From positions 310,001-374,000 of the forward strand of contig JAVXUO010000737.1 in assembly GCA_033065855.1 (NCBI GenBank): 64,000 nt of DNA, written 5' to 3'. Position 1 is the first letter of the stretch. Each line of letters starts with the position of its first letter. This stretch comes from Escallonia rubra. Lineage: Eukaryota; Streptophyta; Magnoliopsida; Escalloniales; Escalloniaceae. Both the position numbers and the translations under genes were made by a program. The notes under the pieces are model-generated. The model was not told where the DNA came from, did no database searches, and saw nothing but the letters and a program-made list of their open reading frames with translations. Below are positions 1 through 11,385 of this stretch, one piece after another.

Positions 1-616
1 GAAAATAATTATTCGGGTCGTCAATCGTCAATAAAGATGGATAGATTGGGCATGACGCTATCAGCAAAAGAAGATGTGCCTCGCATATGTGTGATCTTTG
101 CCTAAATATGCAGTTGAAGGGATATATCCGTGAAACGCAGTCAAACCAGCGATTGTCTGTGATAAAACATCTCAAAGAAGCTACTACAGTGGCGGTGCAG
201 ATGTTGCCATAGACGAGTGGTAGAGACAAGATCATGCAGTACACCACACGCACTTCCAATCTCTCCACAATTGATGATCCACCCTAACCAAAGATTCGGG
301 CAGTCTGCTCTACCACTTGATTCTTCATCTTCAAAGCATCTCTATCATAATTCCTAAGCTGGCTTAAGTTGCAATCAGTACGAGATTTGAACCCTACATT
401 CACGTGTTAATCCTCTTAGTTCTAGAGCTGTCCTCCATACTCCCAACAAAGCAATGTTTTTTATGTATTGAATGTACACATTACCACCCATTTATGAACG
501 TGCAATCCATATATTTTCCGACAGTATAGTAAAAAACGATTCAAAGGATGGAAAAATGTGGGTTTCTATGGCAGACATGAGAGAATAGTAAGCAGTTGGT
601 CCAAAATCAAAACATA
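1..616. other. Intron or remaining part of the gene starting at 919; no exon recognised
   Basis: On the minus strand this continues the intron that opens at 805. Short open stretches exist near 100-330, but none has a recognisable domain or convincing splice sites. Confidence 0.4.
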
Positions 617-771
617 CCCTCCACCCGTTCCATTGGATTTAATCTATGACTGCCATTTCATTACATGTCCTAAAGGTCAATGTAGAAAATCCAATGGAAC
701 TGAGGGGTCAATGTAGAAAGTCCAATGGAACTGAGGGGGTCAATGTAGAAAATCCAATGGAACAGAGGGAG
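617..771. mobile_element. Stowaway-like MITE with internal tandem copies
   Basis: The ends are inverted: CCCTCCACCCGTTCCATTGG on the left and its approximate complement, ending CCAATGGAACAGAGGGAG, on the right. TA precedes the left end and TG (a possible mutated TA) follows the right end. The inner half has three near-copies of a ~31-bp unit containing GTCAATGTAGAAA and CCAATGGAAC. It lies in the first intron of the left-edge gene. Confidence 0.65.
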
Positions 772-805
772 TGATCGGATATAGATGGACAAAAGGATAA
801 CTTAC

Positions 806-919
806 AGAGAGTAGGCCATCTGGTTCGAACTGGTAGTGGCGAGACACGGACTCGGAGGTTTCAATCCAGAACACCGGGCCTTGAGGCGGTGGACTGCTAA
901 CTTCTTCTTTCTTTGGCAT
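806..919 (-). CDS. First coding exon of an unidentified gene (truncated by window edge)
   Basis: An ATG at 919 opens 38 codons that end exactly at a consensus donor (GTAAGT, 805 downward), leaving phase 0. The peptide starts MPKKEEVSSPPPQGPVFWIE and ends QFEPDGLLS. It has a charged and proline-rich start followed by an aromatic/acidic stretch typical of a folded conserved domain. I do not recognise the family. A minus-strand TATA-like box at 1264-1271 and a CT-rich leader lie upstream, so transcription probably starts near 1235. I could not identify further exons with confidence in 1-805; the first intron holds a Stowaway-like MITE. The exon call rests on the open frame, the donor and the leader together. 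It could still be a decayed gene. Confidence 0.55.
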
Positions 920-1079
920 TCTTATCTTTCCCTAACAGGTACCCAAAACAACAAATTGAAACAAAAAAAGAACTCCGGGAAAGAAGGAGAGAGGACTAAC
1001 AATTCTAGGATATGAGAGCATTGTACCCGTTGGAAAATGGAGATGGTGAGGATACAAACAGTTTTTCACAGTTTTCACA

Positions 1080-1080
<1 letters not shown>

Positions 1081-1131
<51 letters not shown>

Positions 1132-1150
1132 AGAGAGCAGAGAGCAGAGA
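1081..1150. repeat. Compound microsatellite (TG)n(AG)n plus AGAGAGC repeats
   Basis: About 7 TG units run into about 17 AG units, followed by three short CAGAGAG repeats. On the minus strand this is a CT-rich tract in the predicted 5' leader of the gene starting at 919. CT-rich leaders are common in plant genes. Confidence 0.9.
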
Positions 1151-1263
1151 CCAGCAAGTTCATGGAGGGGGGCGATGAATTCAGCGCAGGGGATAAGAGC
1201 CGCGGCGGCTGAGTCGGGATTCGGGTCGGGAGCAAGACGGTAATCGATTCGAGAGTTTTTCAC

Positions 1264-1271
1264 GTTATATA
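1264..1271 (-). promoter_or_regulatory. TATA-like box of the left-edge gene
   Basis: TATATAAC on the minus strand, about 345 bp upstream of the ATG at 919, gives a leader of roughly 310 nt that includes the CT microsatellite. Confidence 0.4.
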
Positions 1272-1738
1272 GTTGCTGCTTTGCAGATAAACGGCGTCGT
1301 GCGACTAAAAACAAACTGAAGTACAAGTGCTCTTAAATGAGTTAAAACCGATTTACCAATTTCTTTCACCAGAATCTATCTTTAAACAAGCTTTGTCTCC
1401 TATTCGAGTCGTAAAAATATATCCCCCCAATATAGTGAAAACGGGATATAAGTCATATAACCAAATTTTTTCCTTTATCTTTTGTATCCTCATTATAGCA
1501 ATGACTATAGTGAAAATGGTCATCACCTGTAAATAAAACCGTCTCAACGAAAAATGTTGTTATTGAAAGATCGCTCATTCTTCACATTAACAAAGCCATA
1601 AAAAATTGGCTCTGGAAGTCTAAAAACTTTTACAGTTTGTGGATAACAAATTTGAAAATCAGTTCCAGTACAACCATATTCCCTGAATTCATCTTAATAA
1701 TTCAATACCAAATCAATATAAATTTAACAAAATTTAAA

Positions 1739-2816
1739 GGGGTAAATGCTCTTTGACCCCCTTTACTAGAGGACGGTTGCAAAATGACCCATTCTTCTAA
1801 AAAAAGTTGAACTAAACCTCCCTATGAAATTGGGCAAAATGGACGGTTTCCATCCAAGTTAACAGTCTTTTTGGGCGAGAAATATTTTGGTGTTCAAAAC
1901 CTAAATTTTGAGGACGAAACTACCCTTTTGACCTAATGAAATGCTAAACACTTACCAAAAATCCACCATTTTCATTTCAGTTCATTTGCAAACCCTAGAA
2001 AATTTGCAAAAAGTGATCATTTTCATCTCAACTTATTTGCAAACCTTCCTTTTAAAAGCCAACCGCAAAGCATAACCCAAAAAAAAATCGAATTTCTGAA
2101 TTTTCAAAATTTAATTTCAAAAATCCATTACGCATAATCGGATCCATACGCCCTAACCCCCGTCCGCCCTTTTCCTCAAATAGTCATAGACTGACCCAAA
2201 CCCTGCCCAACCCGCTCCAGGCCATCCGACCTGACCCTAACGTGCCCTTCCCAACCCCTAATTTCCCCCACAAAAACCTTAATCTCTACCACCTCAGCGC
2301 CGCCGACCCCTTTGCGCCGCTAATCCCCCTTCGGCATCATGCGCCGATGCCCCACTCTCCACCGACAGCCCTCCCCCTGTCGGCGAGGGCGACCCCCTCA
2401 TTTCTCCCCACCCTCTTTCCTTCATAGTCTCTCCCCCGCCCCCTGTTGCTGCCCGCTACCGCAACAACCCCGCTCGCCGGCAGCCCCCTCCCCCCATCGG
2501 CGATGCCAACTTCCCCCCTTTCTTCCTTCCTCTTCTCTCCCCCCGCCCCTCGCTGCCGCAACAGCCTCGCTTCGCCTACAGCCCCCTCCCCCCGTCACCC
2601 CCCCCCCCTCCCTTTCTCCATCCCTTCACCCACCCCAAATGGTTTGAGAACAGATAAAAAAAAAGGGTAGTTGTGACATTTCGTCAAGCTCATTTACGGC
2701 TGTTTATTTTTACCCGGTTTTGATGAGTACAAGGAGGTTTAATTCAACTTTTTTTTAGAAGATATTGCCATTTTGCAACCTCCCTATAGTACAAGGGATA
2801 AAAGAGCATTTACCCC
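1739..2816. mobile_element. MULE-like non-autonomous element with C-rich core
   Basis: Both ends begin GGGGTAAATGCTCTTT when read inward. The inverted similarity continues for about 85 bp (GGTTGCAAAATG and AAAAAGTTGAA blocks in both arms). A perfect 9-bp direct repeat AAATTTAAA flanks it (1730-1738 and 2817-2825), the size expected for Mutator-like elements. The core (about 2140-2640) is extremely C-rich and pyrimidine-rich and has no transposase. The open frames in it are composition artefacts. Confidence 0.88.
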
Positions 2817-2825
2817 AAATTTAAA

Positions 2826-3535
2826 AGCCATGTAAGTTTGTGTGTTTGAAAACTAGCTCATAGGTTGATAGACACAACAGGCTTGCAACTTGCAACCGGG
2901 TTCAGGCTTCACCAAGAAACTGCAGTCTGATGTTTAGCCCAATAGGAAAAAGTACATTTCAATGTTGAAATTCATTCACCTTGTCAAATCCATGTTGCAA
3001 ATTTGATAACTGAAGGGATATTCCCAATGCTGCCCAATATCCTTTCCTTCTCCAAATAGTTTACGAATACGCTTCTTTGACCTAGAAGTACGCTTTTTCA
3101 GAACATGCTATGCAATCACTGATATCAGCCCATCTTTGCTGCTACTCTCTGTGACTCGAATACGGGACAGACAGCCCTATCTACAATTTATAATCCTATA
3201 GACTTGCAAAACAAGCCCAGATTATACATCTAACATTCTATCGAAGAGTCACATGTAGGGACATCATAATCCTTGAAACAAGTAATTATAGTGTAACAAA
3301 GAAAATTTTTAACCGAAATAACATTATAGAAATACCTACATAGAAAACCTTAATGGATGGCAATTTAAAGACCCCCATTATAACTCATGCAGTATAAATG
3401 CCAAAAAGTTACCAAGTGATGACTACAGTCAGCAGCCTGAGTCACTACACACAAGACCCCCCTCTTTGGAGATCCTAATATCACTTATAAATTAGCCATG
3501 TACGGTCACCAGCATACTGTCATGAAAAGCATCTG
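2826..3535. other. Spacer and probable 3' UTR of EAF6
   Basis: AT-rich sequence between the MULE-like element and the EAF6 stop codon. Part of it should be the EAF6 3' UTR. I see no other gene. Confidence 0.5.
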
Positions 3536-6500
3536 TCAGAAATTTGAATCAGGATCATCTTCATAGTCAAAATCCGGTTCACTCGATTGCCTGATTCTTC
3601 TAACATCCCTTGACCCTGCTCTTCCCCTCTTTGGTTTCCCCCTTGAAAACAGAGTGATGACAACAGTTCACAAGCATGCACGTAATTTACCTCTAAGGTT
3701 GTACATACTAGCCTAGATTTCATCAGTGTCTGAAAGGACATGTATTAAAAACAGAACTTAAGTAGAGCACTCACGGTCCGTATGCAGATAGACCTCCAAT
3801 ATCACGCGCAGCAGCTTGCTCTTCAGCCTGAAGTAAGCCACAACAATTAGACGGCAATTGCTTTAACTCAGAATGCTCTCAGTGACCCACATGCACTGAA
3901 TCTGATAGATATTGTTTCAGAATCCAGCATGATACTTCAATTAATGGTAAATATGGTGAAACGCATTAACATCAGACTGATTCTGGTGGATTGCCAGTTC
4001 CATGTCAGTGAAAAGGTGGATGTATGTTCAAGTGGAAGGTAACAATTTCAAGCATTAGACAATTATGCGTGTAGGCATTTCCTATTTTTCCCTCTTACAG
4101 AATTTTGGCCCATGCTGGCTTCTTTTCCTTTTTTCCTTCTTCGTCGATTTTCTAGTTCTTTTTCCCCTCATTTAAATTGTTTCTTTCTAGACCATGGTAT
4201 CAGCATATTTTTTAAGTCCTTAGATCAACTCTACTCTTCATGTTATTAGCATACTTAAATCCCGATCACAGATTACGCATACTAAATGGTGGTCCTCACC
4301 CATACCACTTATTGCCATTATCATCACTTCTCAATATCTTTTCCGAGTGAAATGTAAGTATACGAACTCAGTTACTGGGTTATAGAAATGAAGTTTCACA
4401 TTGTGTAGTCTTGGAAGCAATTTACTGCATTATTTCCATGCATCAGAAAACATCCATTTGTTCCGCAAAAAGCAAAATCAACTGTAACACGCATCTAAAA
4501 ATCATCAAAAGATGCAGCTATACAATGCCACGGTTCTTGAGACATAAATCTCCACGCAACACATCCTCCTAAACTGCAAGGTAGTCCAAACTCCACCTGC
4601 ATGTCATAATCTCCTCAAGACTTTGCGCGTTATGACTGTTGAGCATGATATACATTGTTGGGTCCATTCTCTAATAGCTTAAGCTTTTAGAGCGGATGGT
4701 AACTTAACATGATATCAAAGCAAGGTAGTGACAATGCTCTAAACCATGACCTTATGGGTTGTGATGATCCTCAGAAGCCGATCCTAATGGTGAAGAGCAG
4801 GCAGGATAACAAATCTACGACGAATTGTATGCAGAGTCAGAAGATGCCTCTACATTGCAAAATTCCCATCAATCAGCTTAAATTTCTTCCAACCAAACAC
4901 ACTGCAATTACGCCCAAATCGAACCCCCCCCCCCCCCAGCCGACAAATGAGACTGCTTATTGATTACTGAATGCTAGTTGGTACCCAAGCATTGAGATCA
5001 TAGAAGTTTGAGAGCTTAGACGTATCATGGAGAATCTATGTGCAGCTGCTCTGAAATTTTTGGACAAGTGACTTCTCACACACATACCCCACTGTTAAGT
5101 GAAGTTATTATTACACAAGATTCCACACAATTACTCTGCAACTTTCTCAAAGATCCCGAACATAGAGCTCCATCAAAATCCTAAACTCTAAAATGCAATT
5201 TCTTCCACACCCACAGTGTGGAGGTAACGTAATGTTCGGCTTTATACTCTGCACTTGCACAAACATAAGTGTGATTGCCAGAAACTTAGTGAGACCGCTC
5301 ATGTGAGGGTAAATCATATCATTCTTCCACCAATCTAAAGGCTTTTAAGAGAGCAGCATGAACATGCTTTAAAGGGTTTTATGTAAGATCCACTAGGAAC
5401 CCTTTTACTTTGTTTCTTATTGGGTCTAACAAGGTCAACCCATTTTTAGCAACAAATGTGAAAGTATTTTCTCTTTTCCAACAATAAATAAGACAAACAC
5501 AAATATGAGCTCTTGCTCAATTAGAACCTTACTCAATAAATATATAAGAAACGGAAGTTCTCATCACCTCTCTTAGTAGCACATATGCTCTATGTTACAT
5601 GGACTCGGTACGAGTGTCAGAGTCGGATACGTGTCCAAGTGTCGGATCCGTCTAATTTTTAAAACACAAGACTCGGGGACACGGCAAAATATTCATATTT
5701 ATTGTTGGTTTTTAGTTATTTTTTAGGTAAATTGGTGCTTTATGTGACGCACATGGTTTTAATTGAGACCTTCTCTCATTTTAAAGCCAAACCAATTAAA
5801 ATAAACATTATAACACAGTATTCATAGTACCATATCCTATGAGATGTGTTGGACACATATCCTATACCCATGTCCAACTATCGAGTGTCCGACACGGGTA
5901 CTTCTAGCATTTCGAAGAGTTCATGTAACATAGCATATGCTATTATTGATACGATGAAAGCACAGTAGGAAAGGACGCGTTAACGCTGCAAACAGCTTAA
6001 AAGCATTATATATACTGAAAGAATACATACTGCTGGTGAGGTGGCCGAGGATAATGAGAAAAGCCTATCTTCAGGCTGAAACTTCCTGGATCGCTTTAAG
6101 CTGCAAACACCATTTCGAAGAAGCTTTTGTATCATTGATACAGATTACATCACATCCAAACCAATCATTGACTCTCATATATCCGAAATTCCATTAAAAA
6201 CTTATGTTTAGGTTTCCACTTCACCATATGTAGCAGAGAGAACATATGAATCAGTAGTATATTCCTAGTCCAAAAAACTATAAGAGCTTCTAAGTTTCAG
6301 AATGTTGAACGTCTAAAATTCAAATCACTTTCCCCTCAAATGACTGTCTAGAACGCACTTGCTAGTAGATTGCATTTTAATTTTTGCACCCAAACAAATA
6401 AAAGGGAATGTTTGTGGATTTACAGAGTACTGCTCTTAGTTGACGATAAAAACCCTTCAAAACCTTTCAATACATTGCCACATTGACTTGGATCCTGTAA

Positions 6501-8151
6501 ATACATTGTCTCCATATCATACACCTGCAATCAAGCTGAAAATTTAGGCCCCAGAATGAGAAGGCAAGAAGTAATTATAAAATGTTTGTGTCAGCCAAGT
6601 GGTAGTCATCCAAAATCCAAAAAACTAAGCACAACCACATGCCCCACTCAAATGAACTCATGAACACAAAAAGATCATCATTCTGAATCCAAACTGTCCC
6701 AACTCTAAGCATGGATTGTAAAAGGTTAAAAGGAACACATAGAAACCTCAAAATCCTAACTTTCAGCAAAATGCAACAACCTGTGATCAACAATTTAACA
6801 TGATATCACGCTATTGTACTCCTGAGAGATGTTGAAATTAAAGAAGCATCTTTCTAGTACTGACCACATCTGGAATATACGGTGTTATTTCTATCAATAT
6901 TCATCAGACATTTCTTATATGTATTGCCTATATAGATCCATGTCTCAAAACATCTAGTTCACAGAAGTCATCACACAAATGGCTGCTGTAAGCTTGGCAC
7001 CCGTCTAAGTTGATTTTTCCCTCACGATTTTACTCATCAAGATAGTGTATTGATATTGGTCTCAAACTTGTTATGGTTGTATTTATGATAACCAAGAAAC
7101 AGTGTCAAATGACAAAACCCTATACGTAAAGAGTATTTCGAGCAATGTTATAGCTATATCCAAAAAAAGAGATTTGACTTCAAACTTAACACAACTATAC
7201 CAGAGAAAATGGATCCCTGTAAATGAACTCAAGTAATTATTATGTAGCAAAGGGGGTGTTTAACCAGCATTTTTTGTTTCCTGACAACCTTCTCAGATCA
7301 CAATATATCTTTCACTATGGAATTCCGATTGACCTCAAATGAAAAAAAGTATCATGCAAATCCATAATGCCTCAGACTCTCAGTTGCTTTAAATTAGGCC
7401 TATGGATATATCTCAGCCGTTTACAATCCTTCTTTGCCATTCGGGGGTAAATAAATTGGAGTATTAAAAAGCTTGCTATGATCTGCATAAATTATTGTTG
7501 TTTCAATGATAACTAGCCTTCACGCTGAAAGCTACAAGGAGCCAAATCTAGACCAACTATGAGCTACAACTTCTCAATTTATATCTAACTACCGATACAC
7601 ATTCCCAAGTACCATCCCTTGATTTGGAGTAATTTTGGTGAAAAAAATGCCTCTTAAGCGACTCAATAGCAACTACGGAAAATAAAAAGAAGACAGAATT
7701 CTAATAACACTAATCCGTTGCCTAACATGAATCTTGATGTAACTCCCATGTTCACAAAGAAGAATACCCACATAAACAAGAAATCCCACAAACATTTCAG
7801 CTCAATTCTTGAAAAGAAAAACCCCCAAAGTAAAAGGCAAAACGAGACTTTGTAAACGAAACCCGATTAATTTTAAAGAACCCAGAAAAAGTCAAAACAG
7901 GGATCACAAACATTTGACGCGAATAACACACACAAACATGTACCTGTTTTTCGATGTTGCGAAGTTCCTCGTGAAGTTTGGCTCTTTTGCACAAAAGGGC
8001 TGCGATCATTGCTGATGGATTCGAAGAAGATGCTCTTTGCTCTGAACCAGTCAAAAAAGAAGAAAACATCACATCCCAAGGAAAAAAAAATTCAAATTGG
8101 AAAGAATGAAATGGTTGTACAGTTGTACCAACGGCTACCTTCACCTTCCAT
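3536..8151 (-). CDS. EAF6: Chromatin modification-related protein EAF6 (NuA4 subunit), six coding exons
   Basis: EAF6 is a small structural subunit of the NuA4 histone H4/H2A acetyltransferase complex in the nucleus. Coding exons on the minus strand are 8151-8139, 8041-7944, 6524-6424, 6100-6031, 3827-3775 and 3641-3536. They join in frame to 146 residues plus stop, and every junction has GT/AG borders. The first exon encodes only MEGE plus one base. Diagnostic stretches are NPSAMIAALLCKRAKLHEEL, YLQDPSQCGNVLKGFEGF, LKRSRKFQPEDRLFSLSS and the acidic tail DFDYEDDPDSNF. The N-terminal half is the coiled-coil EAF6 domain and the C-terminus is basic then acidic. From memory, plant EAF6 has a short Gly-rich segment after YGP that is absent here; see the finding on 3691-3729. 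Intron 4 (3828-6030) carries a hAT MITE. The family is very sure; the exact fifth junction is less so. Confidence 0.92.
5590..5933. mobile_element. Small hAT-type MITE in EAF6 intron
   Basis: Terminal inverted repeats CTATGTTACATGGACTC and (complement of right end) CTATGTTACATGAACTC. A perfect 8-bp target duplication CATATGCT lies at 5582-5589 and 5934-5941, the hAT signature. The inside contains several GTGTC/GACAC motifs and no coding capacity. Confidence 0.9.
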
Positions 8152-10365
8152 GCCTGACAACCCAAATTTTACACCTACTGTGTGATCATTACACATGCGA
8201 ATCCTGTCTGTATGTATAACCTAGGGCACCGGAGTTCCCTTCTCCTAAACCAATTTAGATTTCGTCACAATCACCACCGCTTTTGCTATTTGTGTTTTCG
8301 GTGGGTGACTCTATTAGCATGGGACACGGCGTGGCATGGCATGGCATTTCAACGTAAAGGCCAATTTTCTTGTCATTGTTTTCGTTGGCGAGCATTCATT
8401 CGCCTCGGTTAGTTATAATGTTATAGTCTATATGACTTTTGTTAAAGCCGTTTTTTGTTATAATTATTTTAATGTATGTTTTATTTGATAAAAGTTAAAA
8501 CTGATTTGATAACAGATAGCTCTTCTAAATAATAGTTACATAAACTATCAAGTTGTCTTTTTTTTTTTCAAAAAAAAGAAATCCTTAAACGTATCAACTA
8601 TGATCGTAGTATTATATAGAAATATAATTTTGGTATTGTAATTGTAATATACTAACAACCGAAATTTGCTAATTGAATTGGCCTAGAGTTGGCGAATATT
8701 GCTAAACTTTGTTCAGTACGTGTTTTTCTCATATTTGTTGGCTTAGGACTATACTTGATCCCTGTTCAAAATTGTTTAATAGAATCCTTTTTGTGATTCA
8801 TGCTTCACCAAACTCAATTTAATTTTCACGTCACAGTATTATGAGGTAATATCGATAGAGCGTTAATCTAACTCTTCTCTGCATCGCCAGTTTGTTTCTT
8901 CTTATAGTATTACTTCCCTTTTGTTTTCCATTCACATGCTCCCACAAAAGTTTGAATCGTCTACCATATCACTTTGATCTCCGTGACTCTTGTCCATACT
9001 GAATCGTTGTTCTATCTCCCCGACTCTTGTCCAGATTGAATCCTTGTGAACATTATAGTTTAAACGATGATGACCATATCCTTCTTCTTACTCAAATAAC
9101 GATACTAAGATTGAAAATGATAGTGTACTTCAGTGTGATCATCCCAACTTCAATTATGAGCAACAAAAATGTTCCAATCTATTTGCTTCTTAAGCGCAAG
9201 CTTATCCTTAGGAACTTATACGGCGTTAAAGGTACGAGAATCCATTTCCTCCATGTCAATTCTTTGGCTTGATGCTCCATTTTAATTTGTTGGCTTAAGT
9301 AGTTCTGAATTCACAATTTAACTCCCTCCAATATACCATTGAGGTGTGTAACATGGTTCAAGTATAACAACTAATAAATTTTCTGATAGAAGTATTTCAT
9401 TAATCTGAAGAAACCTAATCTGCTTTGAGCACATATGACTAGAATTTCATTCAGAAGTTGTGCTAGATTCACCCCGAAGAACTCATGACCCTTATTGTCA
9501 CGTAAAGAAAATGAAAGTGTGCATTCAATTCACTGTCTTTTGGGGTCAACTTGATTTAGATCAAGCTTTAATTCTTGTGTGGAGAATTGATAATTGCACT
9601 TCATTTTATACTGTACACCCTATATTCGTTACGGATCTTTTTAAATTAATAACATAACGGCATAAAGTGTCACTAACAATTTTAGGCAAGAAAGTATGTT
9701 GCATAGAGTTGGTGCCAAGACTCCCAAGTCCTTTTTCTCTGCTAGGTAATGGTGGGTTTTTTCCCCATTTTATGGCCTTTTTGTTTTAATTGCTCCTTAG
9801 GGCTGCAACTTTACCAAAACATAAAATAAAAAATGACTCTGAAGTTCAAAATTTGAAAACCAGAAACCAATGTATCATAGGTGACCCTTGATCTTGTTGT
9901 TATGTCACTAGAATGGTTAACCAGCAGGGACGACTCCTTACACAAATCAAATGTTTCTACTATTAGTCGGGAAGAGTTTACTTTCCTTAGGAATTAGTTC
10001 ATTTTCTGCATGCACCAGCCATGTCTGTTCAGAATCAGAGGGGTAAGCACATCTCTTTTATGCCTAAATAAAATGTACACCCAGAGTATTTAGTGAGAAC
10101 ATTAATCTTGAAGCATGAACTGCTATTATTAATCTCACATGATTGATGAGCCAAGTTTTGTTGGAAGATTGGTTTCTTCTTCTTCCAGGGAAAGGTGACA
10201 TGTGTGCTGCAGTTTCTTCTTGGTAGCTTTTAATTCACTTTTCTTCAACTTCCTGTACCATTTGGTGGTATCATCAACTTCAGTTGCCCATCACTGAAGC
10301 AAATGAACGAACATGTTTTACAAGACTGCTTCCCTTTGGAAAAGAATTCATGCGTTTGCTATGGT
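8152..10365. other. Intergenic region upstream of EAF6
   Basis: The first few hundred bases should contain the EAF6 promoter; no clear TATA box was found. The rest is AT-rich with short open frames (for example 9027-9272 and 9460-9657) that have no recognisable domain. Nothing else supportable. Confidence 0.5.
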
Positions 10366-10602
10366 TTTCCAGCCAAATGCTTCTTGTGCCATGGGTGTCG
10401 CTGATCACCGCAGAACACATGATCTTCAAGATAGATGACAAGAAAATGAGGTTGCTGTTGAGAAGAGTGGCGGCCAGCTGAAAGCTATGATGATTTTGCG
10501 TTGGCCTTACCTGAGGATGATTGCCTATATGCTGTTTATGATGTTGCATTTGTGATTTCTGAGAATTGTCGAAAGAGCAAAAAGTTCTTCATTCCTTAAT
10601 TT
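10366..10602 (+). pseudogene. Processed pseudogene of actin-depolymerizing factor (ADF/cofilin)
   Basis: Three frames together read as a plant ADF, a small protein that binds and severs actin filaments. The blocks are NASCAMGVADH (the plant ADF N-terminus), IFKIDDKK, then [10 protein letters not shown] after a +1 shift, then [20 protein letters not shown] and [12 protein letters not shown]. About 12 codons are missing between ADH and IFK, at least two frameshifts are present and a stop follows FFIP. No intron interrupts the copy, and ADF genes normally have introns, so it is probably retrotransposed. Neighbouring sequence to about 10880 has another open stretch (KASAHLALFLQGYI region) that I cannot identify. 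Confidence 0.85.
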
Positions 10603-10656
10603 CCTAGCCGGGAAAATGTCAGCCGGCACACAGATGTGGTGGCATTGGGTTCATAG
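10603..10656 (-). pseudogene. Short PHT1-like fragment abutting the ADF pseudogene
   Basis: About 54 bp here resemble 11659-11712 inside the PHT1 gene at roughly 85% identity (shared blocks CCTAGCCGGGAA and ATGTGGTGGCATTGGGT). They lie in the same orientation as PHT1. The matching PHT1 residues are around [13 protein letters not shown]. Sequence on both sides does not match PHT1. Confidence 0.6.
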
Positions 10657-11385
10657 ATTGCTGCAGCCGCACAACCATGAATATACCAAAAAATTTCGTC
10701 CTCTTGGCCTTTTCATCTTATGGATACTGTCACAAGAAGTCAAACAATTCTCAATGAGATCATCAACCTCCCAAATGATCTCAGAAAAGCTTCAGCTCAT
10801 CTGGCATTGTTCTTGCAAGGCTACATTATTAACCAAAAGAAACCTTCTTACAGACAGTATGCAGATCTGTGATACTTGATAAGTTTTGCGTTAATGCACC
10901 ATCTTATAGTTTTTTCGTTCAAAACTTGTTTGCTTTGGCCAGCATTTAACCTATTCAATTAGCCAGATGTTCTTGGAAACAAACGAGTGGCAGCGTAACA
11001 GAGCAGGTTCCCCCGGACAACTAACTGATTAATGGTTTCAAAATTCTCTTCGACAGCGTCAAGAAAGTATATGACTGGTAGGCGGCAGGTAAGTAATCAG
11101 AGTTCAAGAGATATTTGATAGCTTAACCCAAGTAAACACACTAGATGGAGAAAATGCATAACTTGATTTGTATTTCAGGTACAGATTCAAATCAGAAGTT
11201 CAAGATACTATAAGTACAACCTGAAGAGAAGGGGAAAAAAATGCAAGAATTCAAAATGTCAACTAATAGTAAGAGAAATAGATAGATCATCGGAGCTTTG
11301 CCCTTACAGCATTCTGCTAACAAACTGATACTTAATAAGCAACCTTATAAACAGCCTGGAACTGTTCTCAGGCGGTTGACCCAAC

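Noticed and set aside
1005..1326. Open frames on both strands with (SL)n or (ER)n runs
   Set aside because: They translate the TG/AG microsatellite.
2242..2670. Pro/Ser-rich open frames
   Set aside because: C-rich core of the MULE-like element at 1739-2816; composition artefact.
7797..8165. 122-codon continuous frame on the minus strand
   Set aside because: Reads through two introns of EAF6; only 7944-8041 of this frame is coding.
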